From the NCBI GenBank assembly GCA_913057215.1, contig CAJXNQ010000001.1, positions 62,001 to 126,000 on the forward strand: a DNA stretch of 64,000 bases, written 5' to 3'. Within the stretch, counting starts at the first letter, position 1. Every line of letters starts with the position of its first letter. The position numbers were made by a program, and so were the translations under genes. The notes beneath the pieces are model-generated. The model was not told the DNA's origin. It did no database searches and worked only from the letters and a program-made list of their open reading frames with translations. The stretch is from an uncultured Gammaproteobacteria bacterium. GTDB lineage: Bacteria > Pseudomonadota > Gammaproteobacteria > Pseudomonadales > Litorivicinaceae. Below, one piece after another: positions 21,398 to 31,473 of this stretch.

Positions 21398-22342
21398 TCA
21401 TGTTTTCGAGGCCCACACCAAGTGGGCCGCACACGCATCGACTTCATTTTGGAATCGGTATGCGCAGAGTACGCCGTCTTCGAGGGCAACGCTGTAATCG
21501 AGACAGACGGCGCGCGGATGCTCGATCCTCGGTCGTCCACGCATCCAATAGTGGCCGAAGAAACAGAGCGTATCCCGGTAGTCCGGAACGGGCTCATGCA
21601 TTGGTAGATTTGGAATGCGAGCGCGTTGTGTATCGTCAATCACCGCTGCATCCCGATAGGTGCGTTGCTCAGGCGCCCACCAATTCACCCGAATTTTCCG
21701 CCGTGTCACTCCGTAGTAGTCTTCAAAACTGGCAGCATCGGGTAATCGTGCCTCCAGTCCATTGAGCGTGATCTCGCGTGCTTCCCATGCCTTGGAACCT
21801 GGAATTCCCGAGGCTTTAAAGAATTCAAGCGACCGTGGTCTGTTTGCTGCATCCAAATAGGGGGCCAATGTCTGCTGTGAGCCTAAATGCCAGCAGGCAT
21901 GGACGGCCCGTACACGGTCTGACTCAAACCAGATCGGTAAGGTCTGAAACCATTTGAGCGTCTCTTGATACCCGGCGGCATCGTTGGCATAGGCTTCAAG
22001 AAACGCCTCATGTTGTGCAATGTGATTGGGGGTATGACTGCGGATCATCTGATCTGGTTGGTCAGGGCGGGGTGTGACAAATCCAACTGCATTGAATTCA
22101 TGATTACCGCTCAGACAGGTGGCGAGACCTGACTCACAAAGTGTACGGACAAGTTCCACGGTTTCTTTTTGTCCGGGGCCTCGATCGATTAAGTCGCCAA
22201 GAAACACTAAGCGGGCGTGGGGGTGCGTCCAACCGGTCTGTGTTTTTTGGTATCCGAGTTTTTCAAGCAATCGTTTGAGGGGGTCAACAAACCCATGGAT
22301 GTCACCAACGAAGTCGAGGGTTCTTGCGTCCTCACACTCCAT
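21398..22342 (-). CDS. Calcineurin-like metallophosphoesterase
   Basis: A phosphoesterase of about 314 residues with the metal-binding motifs GDIHG, FLGDLIDRGP and LSGNHEF within the first 90 residues and a later FFGHYWMRG. Family knowledge: this set defines the ApaH/PrpE/serine-threonine phosphatase-type superfamily; the substrate could be a dinucleotide, a phosphoprotein or another ester. I chose the ATG at 22342; an in-frame TTG at 22360 adds six residues. The start overlaps the end of the 61-residue membrane gene, suggesting one operon with it and the vWA gene. Confidence 0.83.
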   Translation of the reverse strand: MECEDARTLDFVGDIHGFVDPLKRLLEKLGYQKTQTGWTHPHARLVFLGDLIDRGPGQKETVELVRTLCESGLATCLSGNHEFNAVGFVTPRPDQPDQMIRSHTPNHIAQHEAFLEAYANDAAGYQETLKWFQTLPIWFESDRVRAVHACWHLGSQQTLAPYLDAANRPRSLEFFKASGIPGSKAWEAREITLNGLEARLPDAASFEDYYGVTRRKIRVNWWAPEQRTYRDAAVIDDTQRARIPNLPMHEPVPDYRDTLCFFGHYWMRGRPRIEHPRAVCLDYSVALEDGVLCAYRFQNEVDACAAHLVWASKT

Positions 22343-22517
22343 AGTATTGACCCACAGCAACCATCACAAAGCCGATCAAAAATAAGGCCCCGACTTTGCG
22401 AAGCGCCTCGGATCGAGAGTCTTGTTTGAGAAGATCCGGTTTCAACAGCGCCAAGGGCACACCCGCTAACGCGAGCACGCACAGAATATTCCCAAGTCCA
22501 TAGATCAAATCAAACAT
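22332..22517 (-). CDS. Small two-helix membrane protein, unknown
   Basis: A 61-residue protein I do not recognise. It has two hydrophobic helices, about residues 4-25 and 44-58, joined by a charged loop (KPDLLKQDSRSEALRK). The ATG directly abuts the stop of the vWA gene and its end overlaps the phosphoesterase start by 11 bases, which argues for a real translated gene. The function is unknown. Confidence 0.6.
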   Translation of the reverse strand: MFDLIYGLGNILCVLALAGVPLALLKPDLLKQDSRSEALRKVGALFLIGFVMVAVGQYYGV

Positions 22518-23955
22518 CTAAGACTCGCGATGACTTGGATCCTTGGGCCTCAAAACCAAGCCAACAATTAATGCCAAGGCAGCAACAGCGGCCAAAATTG
22601 CCGCGACGATTTGCCACAGGGGCCATTGTTTGAGCTCGTCGGGGAGCGCTGCTTCGACGCGCGCTTCCATGGACTGATTGCTGCGCTCATCTGCAGCGTC
22701 ATTTTCAATTGTTGCGGAGTTCTCAGGCGACGTGATGGGCGATCCGACCGACCCAACACCTTGGGCTGTATTATTTGCAAGCTCCATCTCTGGTGTAGCG
22801 AGCAAGACTTCGAAGGCACGCTGGACTTGGCGCTGAACTTTAGAATCAAAGCTCTGGACTGTCAGTATGGCCCGCCCAGGTTCAGGGCTGTCGAGCTGGG
22901 TCTGTAACTCTGAACCGGTGACTCGAAAGGGATCCATTTGCGCTCCGAAAGCCACGCGGTACTCACGATCTGTGGCTGCCATGATGCCATCAGGTCCAAC
23001 GATTCTTCCAGCCACACCGAGGGTTTGATCAGAGGCAATGGTTGGCGCAGATTCTTCGAGTCTGAGCTGAATCTCGGAATCAATTAGGATGCGATCGTTG
23101 GGCCCGAACGCGCCTGTGAACGTGTAAACGCCGGGTGCTGGCTGTTGCCATAACAGCGTTTCATACCCCTGTCCGCGATACCACGCTTGGCGATTGGTTG
23201 CATTGCTTCGCTCAATCAACCCATCCGGCCCTTGCATGGCAATGGTTGGGTTGTCCCCGAGTCGGATCAATCTCAATTGGGTGATCGAGGGATCGACCTT
23301 GATGCGGTTGTCGACAACAGGCAACTGTTGGGAACGGAGTGCCAATTCGAGGGCATCGAGCATGACCGGGATCAGATCTCCGGGTTGCTCAATCAATGTA
23401 AAGAGCCCCTCGGTTTGCAGTGCGATTTGTCTCAGAAGTGGGAGGTCGGCTTGATCTGATAAGGCGATGGTGTGGATTCGACAGTCTCGATCCAAGGCAT
23501 TGGGGACCACGGATTTCAAAATACGATCGCGTGATGCGCGCGAAGCCTCTGGGCCACCTTGTACATCCACGATTCCATCTGTGATCAGGATGACATGACA
23601 GGCCGCAGTCGCCGCCCCTTGAATCTCAACCCCGGTTCGTAATGCACTCTCGATGTGCGTGAATCGATCCGTTGAGCCGATCGATGCCTCAATGGGTTGG
23701 CCAAGAGCGGTCCATCGTGCGTCCACCGCACCATGCGGCACGAGCTCTCTGACGTCTGAACCAAATAACCAGATCCCTCCTAAAGAGTTATCCGGCAATA
23801 AGGCGGCCAATAACGCCGTCGCAGGCCCCCTGACCGAATTGGGGTCAGCTTGCTTCATGGAGCCTGATACATCGACCAGGACGCGAACGTCTGCCGGGTC
23901 TGCGGCGACCGGAAAGGATAAACAACCGATCAGCAGCACCTGCGTGCTGAAGAAC

Positions 23956-25908
<1,953 letters not shown>

Positions 25909-26007
25909 TGATGTCCAAATTGCAGTTTGATTTCACGATGCTATCAGATCCACAGCTGACTGTGCGCGCTCCTCTACGACCATCGCACAGTGAATGAATC
26001 TTGAATT

Positions 26008-26022
26008 ATTGTGCAGTGCAAC
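26008..26022. promoter_or_regulatory. Candidate PHA regulator site in phasin/acetoacetyl-CoA synthetase promoter
   Basis: ATTGTGCAGTGCAAC at 26008-26022 is nearly identical to ATTGTGCATTGCAAA before phaC. It sits in the 17-base spacer between a possible -35 (TTGAAT, 26001-26006) and a poor -10-like TAACGT (26024-26029) for the phasin gene. A repressor there would block RNA polymerase. PhaR is the usual regulator of phasin genes; assigning this site to PhaR is inference. Confidence 0.5.
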
Positions 26023-26067
26023 GTAACGTCCAAACCAATGGATCACAGAAAGCCCAAGGAGTGAACA

Positions 26068-26451
26068 ATGTTTGATCAATTGTTGAAACAAAATGAAGCC
26101 ATGATGAAGTCGATGCAATCGATGATGGATATGAATGCCTTTGAAGAAGCCACCAAACCGATGGCGACGCTGTTAGAAATGCAACGTTCCATGCTTGAGA
26201 CGATGGCTGAGCAACAGACTGCGCTGACGACTGAGTTGATGTCAGATTGTTTGGATGAGGCGCGCGCTGTCTGTCAGTGTGAGTCGATGCCGGAAATGAT
26301 GGAGATCCACAAAAAGTATCTCAGCAAATATCAGGAGAAAATGGCGGAGCTGGCTAAACAGAATGCACAGAGCATGACGCAAATGAGTGAAGAAACACTC
26401 GGACTCATTAAGAAGAATACCGAAGCGATGGCGAAGAGCTTCAAAAAGTAA
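26068..26451 (+). CDS. Phasin-family protein
   Basis: A 127-residue, methionine- and glutamate-rich, helical protein without a signal peptide or membrane helix. It opens MFDQLLKQNEAMMKSMQSMM and ends in a basic KSFKK tail. Family knowledge: this composition and length fit phasins, which coat polyhydroxyalkanoate granules and control their size. AAGGAG lies before the ATG. Position next to the PHA synthase gene supports the call. A long inverted repeat follows. Confidence 0.8.
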   Translation: MFDQLLKQNEAMMKSMQSMMDMNAFEEATKPMATLLEMQRSMLETMAEQQTALTTELMSDCLDEARAVCQCESMPEMMEIHKKYLSKYQEKMAELAKQNAQSMTQMSEETLGLIKKNTEAMAKSFKK

Positions 26452-26466
26452 GTCAACGCCAATGTT

Positions 26467-26510
26467 GCAATCATCAACCCGACCTCGGCCGAGGCAGGGT
26501 TGATGGTTGC
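26467..26510. terminator. Bidirectional terminator-like hairpin between phasin and phaC
   Basis: GCAATCATCAACCC (26467-26480) pairs with GGGTTGATGGTTGC (26497-26510), a 14-bp stem with one T-G wobble. Inside the loop is the self-complementary CCTCGGCCGAGG (26483-26494). It lies between the convergent phasin and PHA synthase stops. It has no T-run, but the stem is very stable and may block read-through both ways. Confidence 0.55.
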
Positions 26511-26516
26511 TCGAGT

Positions 26517-28229
26517 TTAGATACGCACGCGCACGTAATCACCGGGCGCAGGCCCAATCACTGGATAGTCATCGCTGGCAACAGCGCGCGCCGGGACCTG
26601 CGAATCATCCTGACGGTCTAACCAGGCGTGCCAATGCGTCCACCAAGACCCCGGATGGTTGGTTGCCGTCTCAAGCCACTGATCCGGACCTGCACCGAGG
26701 GTGCCGTCCACCCAATAATTCCGCTTGTTTTTCGCAGGTGGGTTGATCACTCCCGCAATGTGTCCTGACCCACCGAGGACAAATTCAACATCCCCACCGA
26801 GTAATTCCGTCCCCGTGAAGGTGGTCTTCCAGGGCGCAATGTGATCTTCAACTGCCGAGAGGAAGTAGGCTGGGGCCTTGACCTTGCCGAGCTCAATGGC
26901 TTTATCGCAACACGTGAATTCACCTCGAGCGAGGCTGTTCTCCACATACATTTCACGGATGTAGGTGTTGTACATCTTTGCGGGCAAATTGGTGGGATCG
27001 GAATTCCAATACAAAATATCAAACGGCGGTGGCGTCTTTCCTTTCAGGTAATTGTTGACCACATAGGACCAAATGAGATCGTTTGAGCGGAGCATATTAA
27101 AACCAAGCGCCAAGCTTTTACCGGACATCACACCGTCTTTTTCAACTTGCTGCGCACGCATCTCAACTTCATCCTCATTGAGGAAGACGCACAGTTGGCC
27201 TGGGTCTGTGAAGTCCAGCAATGTCGTCAGGTAAGTCGTTGATGCGATGCTGGCATCACGTTTTTTCTGCATGACGCCCATCGCCGATGCGAGCAACGTC
27301 CCACCAACACACCAGGCGACTGCATTCATTTTCTTTTCACCTGTGATCTCTTTGACCACGCGGTTCGCTTCCAAAAGACCATCGGCGACATAGTCATCCC
27401 AGCCGATATCTTTATATTCAGGCGTTGGATTGGCCCAAGAAATCAAGAACACGGTATTACCTTGATCGACACACCATTTCACAAAAGAGTTCTGAGGTTG
27501 CAAATCCAAGATGTAAAACTTGTTGATGCAGGGTGGAATGATCAGTAATGGCCGCTTGTGCACGGTTTCAGTGGAGGGCGCATATTGAATGAGCTCGAAC
27601 AGATGATTTCGAAAAACCACGGCGCCTTCGGTGACACCAATATTCTCACCCAGTGTAAATGCGGCCTCATCGGTCATGGTGATCCGGCCTTTGTCCAGAT
27701 CAGTCAACATGTTTTGAAAGCCATCCATCAGGCTTTGGCCTTGTGTGTCAACCGCCTCTTTGAGGACATCGGGATTCAAAGCGGCAAAGTTCGTTGGACT
27801 CATCGCATCGATAAAGTACTGGGTGTAGAACTTCAGTTTTTCTTTATCCGAGCCTTCCACTGGAATGGCATCTGTGGACTTACTCAGGACATCGGCAGTT
27901 AACAGATAGGACTGCTTTATAAAATCAAAGACTGGCAGATTGGACCACTCGTCTGAGTCGAAGCGACGGTCTTTGGGGGGCTCAAACTGCATGGTTCCAG
28001 TCATCAGGTTGGTCCACAATGTGAATTGGTCCTGCTGATACTTGGAGATCATGTCGAACCAACCTTGCGGATTGGTCCAAGGCTGCATCACCAGCTCAGT
28101 CCAAACATTGGTCAGATTATGAACAATTTCTGCAGTATCCTCTGAGCGCATCATGCCTTGCAGCAGTTTCTTGCTCTCTGCGTTCATGGATTCAATGAGT
28201 TGTGCTGGTGGCTGTTGCGATTCTGTCAT
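26517..28229 (-). CDS. phaC: Class I polyhydroxyalkanoate synthase
   Basis: A 570-residue synthase. The catalytic triad is Cys307 (in AWCVGGT), Asp462 (VEDHIAP) and His490 (GSGHIAG), with the spacing expected from class I enzymes. Family knowledge: it polymerises (R)-3-hydroxyacyl-CoA, mainly 3-hydroxybutyryl-CoA, at the granule surface. The lipase-like box normally begins with Gly (or Ser) two residues before Cys; here it is Ala305. I chose the ATG at 28229 with AGGACAGG upstream. It has its own promoter region because a terminator separates it from phaB. No phaA or phaE was found. Confidence 0.95.
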   Translation of the reverse strand: MTESQQPPAQLIESMNAESKKLLQGMMRSEDTAEIVHNLTNVWTELVMQPWTNPQGWFDMISKYQQDQFTLWTNLMTGTMQFEPPKDRRFDSDEWSNLPVFDFIKQSYLLTADVLSKSTDAIPVEGSDKEKLKFYTQYFIDAMSPTNFAALNPDVLKEAVDTQGQSLMDGFQNMLTDLDKGRITMTDEAAFTLGENIGVTEGAVVFRNHLFELIQYAPSTETVHKRPLLIIPPCINKFYILDLQPQNSFVKWCVDQGNTVFLISWANPTPEYKDIGWDDYVADGLLEANRVVKEITGEKKMNAVAWCVGGTLLASAMGVMQKKRDASIASTTYLTTLLDFTDPGQLCVFLNEDEVEMRAQQVEKDGVMSGKSLALGFNMLRSNDLIWSYVVNNYLKGKTPPPFDILYWNSDPTNLPAKMYNTYIREMYVENSLARGEFTCCDKAIELGKVKAPAYFLSAVEDHIAPWKTTFTGTELLGGDVEFVLGGSGHIAGVINPPAKNKRNYWVDGTLGAGPDQWLETATNHPGSWWTHWHAWLDRQDDSQVPARAVASDDYPVIGPAPGDYVRVRI

Positions 28230-28266
28230 CACGTCCCTGTCCTCTTGAGCTAATCGTACACAGTCT

Positions 28267-28281
28267 ATTGTGCATTGCAAA
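28267..28281. promoter_or_regulatory. Candidate PHA regulator site in phaC promoter
   Basis: ATTGTGCATTGCAAA (28267-28281) differs from the phasin-side motif only at the middle and last bases. On the minus strand its right end reads TTGCAA, which can act as a -35 with TACGAT 16 bases later as a weak -10. It lies 38-52 bases upstream of the phaC ATG. Confidence 0.5.
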
Positions 28282-28282
28282 A

Positions 28283-28309
28283 AATGAAAAGCCGCGTTGG
28301 CTGCGGCTT
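28283..28309 (-). terminator. Rho-independent terminator after phaB
   Basis: AAGCCGC (28289-28295) and GCGGCTT (28303-28309) form a 7-bp stem; on the minus strand it is followed by TTCATTTTTT. It lies 25 bases past the phaB stop and upstream of the phaC promoter motif, so phaB and phaC are likely separate transcripts. Confidence 0.7.
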
Positions 28310-28333
28310 GTTCAGTGCATGGCCTTTTTGAAT

Positions 28334-29080
28334 CTAGTACATGTGCTGGCCGCCATTAATCGCGAGATTTGACCCAGTCACAAATGCCGCTCGCTCTGAG
28401 GCAAGGAAGGCGACTGCGTAGGCGATCTCATCTGGATTCCCGAGTCGTCCAACAGGAATGGTTGATGCAATCTTATCGAGGATGTCATCCCCAATGGCTG
28501 CAACCATGGATGTCATGATGTAGCCCGGGCTGATGGTATTGACCGTCACGCCCTTCGCGGCAACCTCTTGCGCCAGGGACTTTGTGAAGCCGTGCATACC
28601 GGCTTTGGCAGCTGCATAGTTTGCTTGACCAAACTGTCCTTTTTGCCCGTTCACCGAACTGATGTTGATCACGCGGCCCCACTTTTCCTCGAGCATTCCA
28701 TTGATGACCAAGCGCGTCATGTTAAAGACTGATCTCAAGTTGGCGTGCATCACTTGATCCCACTGCTCGAGAGTCATTTTGCGAAACGTCGAATCGCGCG
28801 TGATCCCCGCATTGTTGACCAGGCAGTGGATATTTCCATATTTCGAGACGATCCCATCAACGCATTGGCGCGACGACTCGGGTTCAGACACATCGCCATA
28901 GGCAATGTCAAAGTCATAGCCTGCCTCTTTTTGTTCTGCTTGCCAGCCCTTCGCTTTGTCGTGATTGCCGCCTGAGTTGTACCCGGCCACCACCTGAAAC
29001 CCTTGAGTGTGTAGCTCGCGACAGATGGCCGTGCCAATCCCGCCGGTCCCGCCTGTGACTAATGCAATCCGTTGTGACAT
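28334..29080 (-). CDS. phaB: Acetoacetyl-CoA reductase
   Basis: A 248-residue short-chain dehydrogenase with the cofactor motif TGGTGGIG near residue 9, NNAGITRD, catalytic Ser-Tyr-Lys in SSVNG...NYAAAKAGMHG, and a C-terminal SNLAINGGQHMY, typical of PhaB. Family knowledge: it reduces acetoacetyl-CoA to (R)-3-hydroxybutyryl-CoA with NADPH. It precedes phaC on the same strand. A FabG-like ketoreductase is the alternative, but context and C-terminus favour PhaB. Confidence 0.92.
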   Translation of the reverse strand: MSQRIALVTGGTGGIGTAICRELHTQGFQVVAGYNSGGNHDKAKGWQAEQKEAGYDFDIAYGDVSEPESSRQCVDGIVSKYGNIHCLVNNAGITRDSTFRKMTLEQWDQVMHANLRSVFNMTRLVINGMLEEKWGRVINISSVNGQKGQFGQANYAAAKAGMHGFTKSLAQEVAAKGVTVNTISPGYIMTSMVAAIGDDILDKIASTIPVGRLGNPDEIAYAVAFLASERAAFVTGSNLAINGGQHMY

Positions 29081-29143
29081 GGTGAACTCCAGTAATTATG
29101 GTCTTAGATCGTTATCATTAGACGCATAAACCTTGAGGATGCA

Positions 29144-29413
29144 ATGATGATTCCACCAAATGATCCCACTCCATTAGTCGCAGACGAAGTCGATGCCCGA
29201 GGTTTGAAATGTCCAGAACCTGTGATGATGCTGCGAAATGCACTACGCCAAGTCGATGACGATGCCGTGGTGAAGCTCGTGGCAACGGACCCTTCAACGC
29301 AGCGCGATATTCCCACCATGTGTCGGTTTATGCGTCACCGACTTGTCTCTGAGTTTGCGGAAGAGGGCCTGTTTATCTTTCTTGTTCAAGCGCGTGGGGA
29401 CAGGTCGCATTGA
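29144..29413 (+). CDS. tusA: TusA/SirA-family sulfur carrier
   Basis: An 89-residue protein with the family signature DARGLKCPEPVMMLRNAL, where the Cys of CPxP carries the persulfide. Family knowledge: TusA passes sulfur to the TusBCD-E relay for tRNA 2-thiouridine. No other tus gene is here. Tandem ATGs at 29144 and 29147 follow GAGGATGC. Its last 28 bases overlap the DUF3080 gene on the other strand. ttcA, which also thiolates tRNA, is at 45220, but the link is not implied. Confidence 0.9.
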   Translation: MMIPPNDPTPLVADEVDARGLKCPEPVMMLRNALRQVDDDAVVKLVATDPSTQRDIPTMCRFMRHRLVSEFAEEGLFIFLVQARGDRSH

Positions 29414-30396
29414 TTTAAGACGGCTTGCCATTGGTCAATATGCTGTTTGACCGATTGGTGAAAGGTGTCCAGCGTGCCCTGTTTGAGCGACAACAGGCGA
29501 TCAAAGTCGAGGGTCGCTTGCAATGTCGGATTGCTTGCCAGTAGCGGCTCCCATAAGTATGTCAGTTGACTCAGAGCGCGCGTCGTTTGAGAGAGCTTGG
29601 GTTGAATCGCGTCGGTAAAATAACCTCGCACAAAGCCGTCAACGCGACGCCCCATCTCCGTCGGTGTGCCCATTGGGCAGAGGCTATTGCTGTCAATCGC
29701 CCGCTGTTGCATCGCATTGGCACGTTCAAGCCAGGCGATGGATTCCCGAACACTTCGACCGAGTGTGGCGTGGTGATGCGTTTTTCCCCACCGTTTTAGA
29801 GCCTCTTCGAAGGCAGATAATTTGTCATCGTCAGGGGCGCCTTCTTGGATCAGTGCGTTCAGTGCGATCGCCCGGATCGTTTGCAGTGCCTCTGTGTAGG
29901 TGGAGCTGCTTGCGGTTAACGTTGAATAGTCTGTTGATGCAGGCGTTCTTAATTGAGTGGCCTCTTCACCCACTAAGAGGACCTGTGTAAGTGCGATCTC
30001 AACGTCCTTGGATTTGGCATTGGTTGCCTCTTGGAACCAGTCTGTTTCAGAAAACTGATCGGCGCAGAGATCCAATCCCTCTTGCACTGACCATTCGTAC
30101 CAAAATCGCGTTGAGGCCCGCTTTTGGCGCCCGAGTGCGGAATTGCGCTCCGCGATCAAAGGAACCAATCCGCATTCGCCCAGCTTGAGCGCGTTGGCGA
30201 GGCCGATGCGCGCCTCACTCAATGCAGGGATGTCAAAGGCAGCCGGTACGCGCGGTGGTATGTTCGGCGATGTGACCTCTTGATTGAGGATTCGACCGAC
30301 GCGTTCGAGCGCATCGAGACTTGGCGCGAAGGTACTTTGCTGAGACTCACATCCCGTCAGAACCACAGATGAAATGATCAGGATACGTATCCACAT
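29386..30396 (-). CDS. DUF3080-like lipoprotein
   Basis: A 336-residue protein with a lipoprotein signal peptide (MWIRILIISSVVLTGCES; lipid-bearing Cys16). The mature part is helical, and the CGLVPLIAERNSALGR segment matches what I recall of DUF3080 proteins of Pseudomonas-type bacteria. The function is unknown. It overlaps the end of epmC by 50 bases on the same strand and the end of tusA on the other. The next residue after Cys16 is Glu, so outer-membrane sorting is plausible. Confidence 0.72.
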   Translation of the reverse strand: MWIRILIISSVVLTGCESQQSTFAPSLDALERVGRILNQEVTSPNIPPRVPAAFDIPALSEARIGLANALKLGECGLVPLIAERNSALGRQKRASTRFWYEWSVQEGLDLCADQFSETDWFQEATNAKSKDVEIALTQVLLVGEEATQLRTPASTDYSTLTASSSTYTEALQTIRAIALNALIQEGAPDDDKLSAFEEALKRWGKTHHHATLGRSVRESIAWLERANAMQQRAIDSNSLCPMGTPTEMGRRVDGFVRGYFTDAIQPKLSQTTRALSQLTYLWEPLLASNPTLQATLDFDRLLSLKQGTLDTFHQSVKQHIDQWQAVLNQCDLSPRA

Positions 30397-30865
30397 AGGT
30401 TTGAAGTCCCGTTAATGCGTGCGCTGCCGTTGCCGGCGGCTGTGTATTCATTTCAATGTATGCTGATTCAAGTTTCTCAAGGAATGAGGGACTTGGGGGA
30501 CGTCCTGAAAAGTCATCCAGACTGGGCTGGAACGCCAATCCAACAATGTCACAAAAACAGCGCTCAAGGCCCTGAGGGCGTGCTTCTACAGCCTCAAACT
30601 GAGTTTGCTCATCAGCACTTCGACCGGTTGGGAAATACCAATATCCAAAATCATCAAGCATGCGACGCCTCGGTCCCGCCAGACAATAGTGGGACAGTTC
30701 ATGCAACAGACTCCTCGCAAAGTCTTCGCGGTAAAAAAGGATTGCGGGATGCCCCTGACTTGGTGCTTTATAAAAAGGCTCGTCGGCACCACCGGCAAGT
30801 TGGAGCTCTGGAAAACACTCTTTAACTGCGGCTTCGATTGCGCGGGTCAGCGGGTTTGGCATCAA
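30347..30865 (-). CDS. epmC: Elongation factor P hydroxylase (EpmC/YfcM)
   Basis: A 172-residue protein with a zinc/iron-protease-like HELSHYC motif and the YfcM block DDFGYWYFPTGRSADEQ followed by FEAVEARPQGLE. Family knowledge: EpmC hydroxylates the beta-lysylated lysine of EF-P after EpmA and EpmB act; those genes are not in this window. Two ATGs at the start (30865, 30862) differ by one residue. It is divergent from the gene at 30881 with a 15-base gap and overlaps the DUF3080 gene. Confidence 0.85.
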   Translation of the reverse strand: MMPNPLTRAIEAAVKECFPELQLAGGADEPFYKAPSQGHPAILFYREDFARSLLHELSHYCLAGPRRRMLDDFGYWYFPTGRSADEQTQFEAVEARPQGLERCFCDIVGLAFQPSLDDFSGRPPSPSFLEKLESAYIEMNTQPPATAAHALTGLQTYVDTYPDHFICGSDGM

Positions 30866-30880
30866 TAGTAAGGAATCGTA

Positions 30881-31360
30881 GTGGCTTGGCTGTGGATTGT
30901 ACTGGGTTTAGGGGTGATTGTCGGCTCGATCAGCTGGTTATTGCCTTCACCGGCGGAGCGGGTCCAGGCCAGTCGTCGCTCAGAGGCGCTTTCGATGGGT
31001 TTAAAAATTCAGCAGGTGGCCTTGGATGACTGGGCGCGTGAACGCCTCGAGCGAGCGCATGTCATTCAGTACAAGCTGTTTTGTGATCATCGCGTTCGGT
31101 CTTTTACGCTGTGGCATGTTCCAGGTCGGACCGAGCCATGGGCATCGCCACCAGCGAGCAAGAGTTGGGATTTGATTGAGGGTGCTCTGTCGGCAGTTCT
31201 TCAAAGATTGCCGGCGGATGTTCAGGGCCTGGGTGCTCAGAACGGCTTTATTTGGCTTGCGATTGATGACGCATCAACCTCGCTGAATGCGCCGGAAATT
31301 GAAGCAGTATTACGCGAAATTGCCATCGCGCTCGGGGATCATACGCATCAGACAATTTGA
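30881..31360 (+). CDS. Uncharacterised membrane-anchored protein before topA
   Basis: A 159-residue protein I cannot assign to a family. It has one N-terminal hydrophobic helix (residues 2-20, WLWIVLGLGVIVGSISWLL), then a soluble part. The start is GTG with AAGGAATC upstream. A small hypothetical gene just before topA is also known in Pseudomonas, so this may be its equivalent; that is from memory and unchecked. Confidence 0.6.
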   Translation: MAWLWIVLGLGVIVGSISWLLPSPAERVQASRRSEALSMGLKIQQVALDDWARERLERAHVIQYKLFCDHRVRSFTLWHVPGRTEPWASPPASKSWDLIEGALSAVLQRLPADVQGLGAQNGFIWLAIDDASTSLNAPEIEAVLREIAIALGDHTHQTI

Positions 31361-31473
31361 AATCGCGGACTGTTCATACGACAAATAAAATACGAAGTGC
31401 TTGCATCCGAGGATCATTTGCTTTTTCAATGCAGGCCTTCGAATCAACCACCACATGACTTGTAAGAGGGCGC

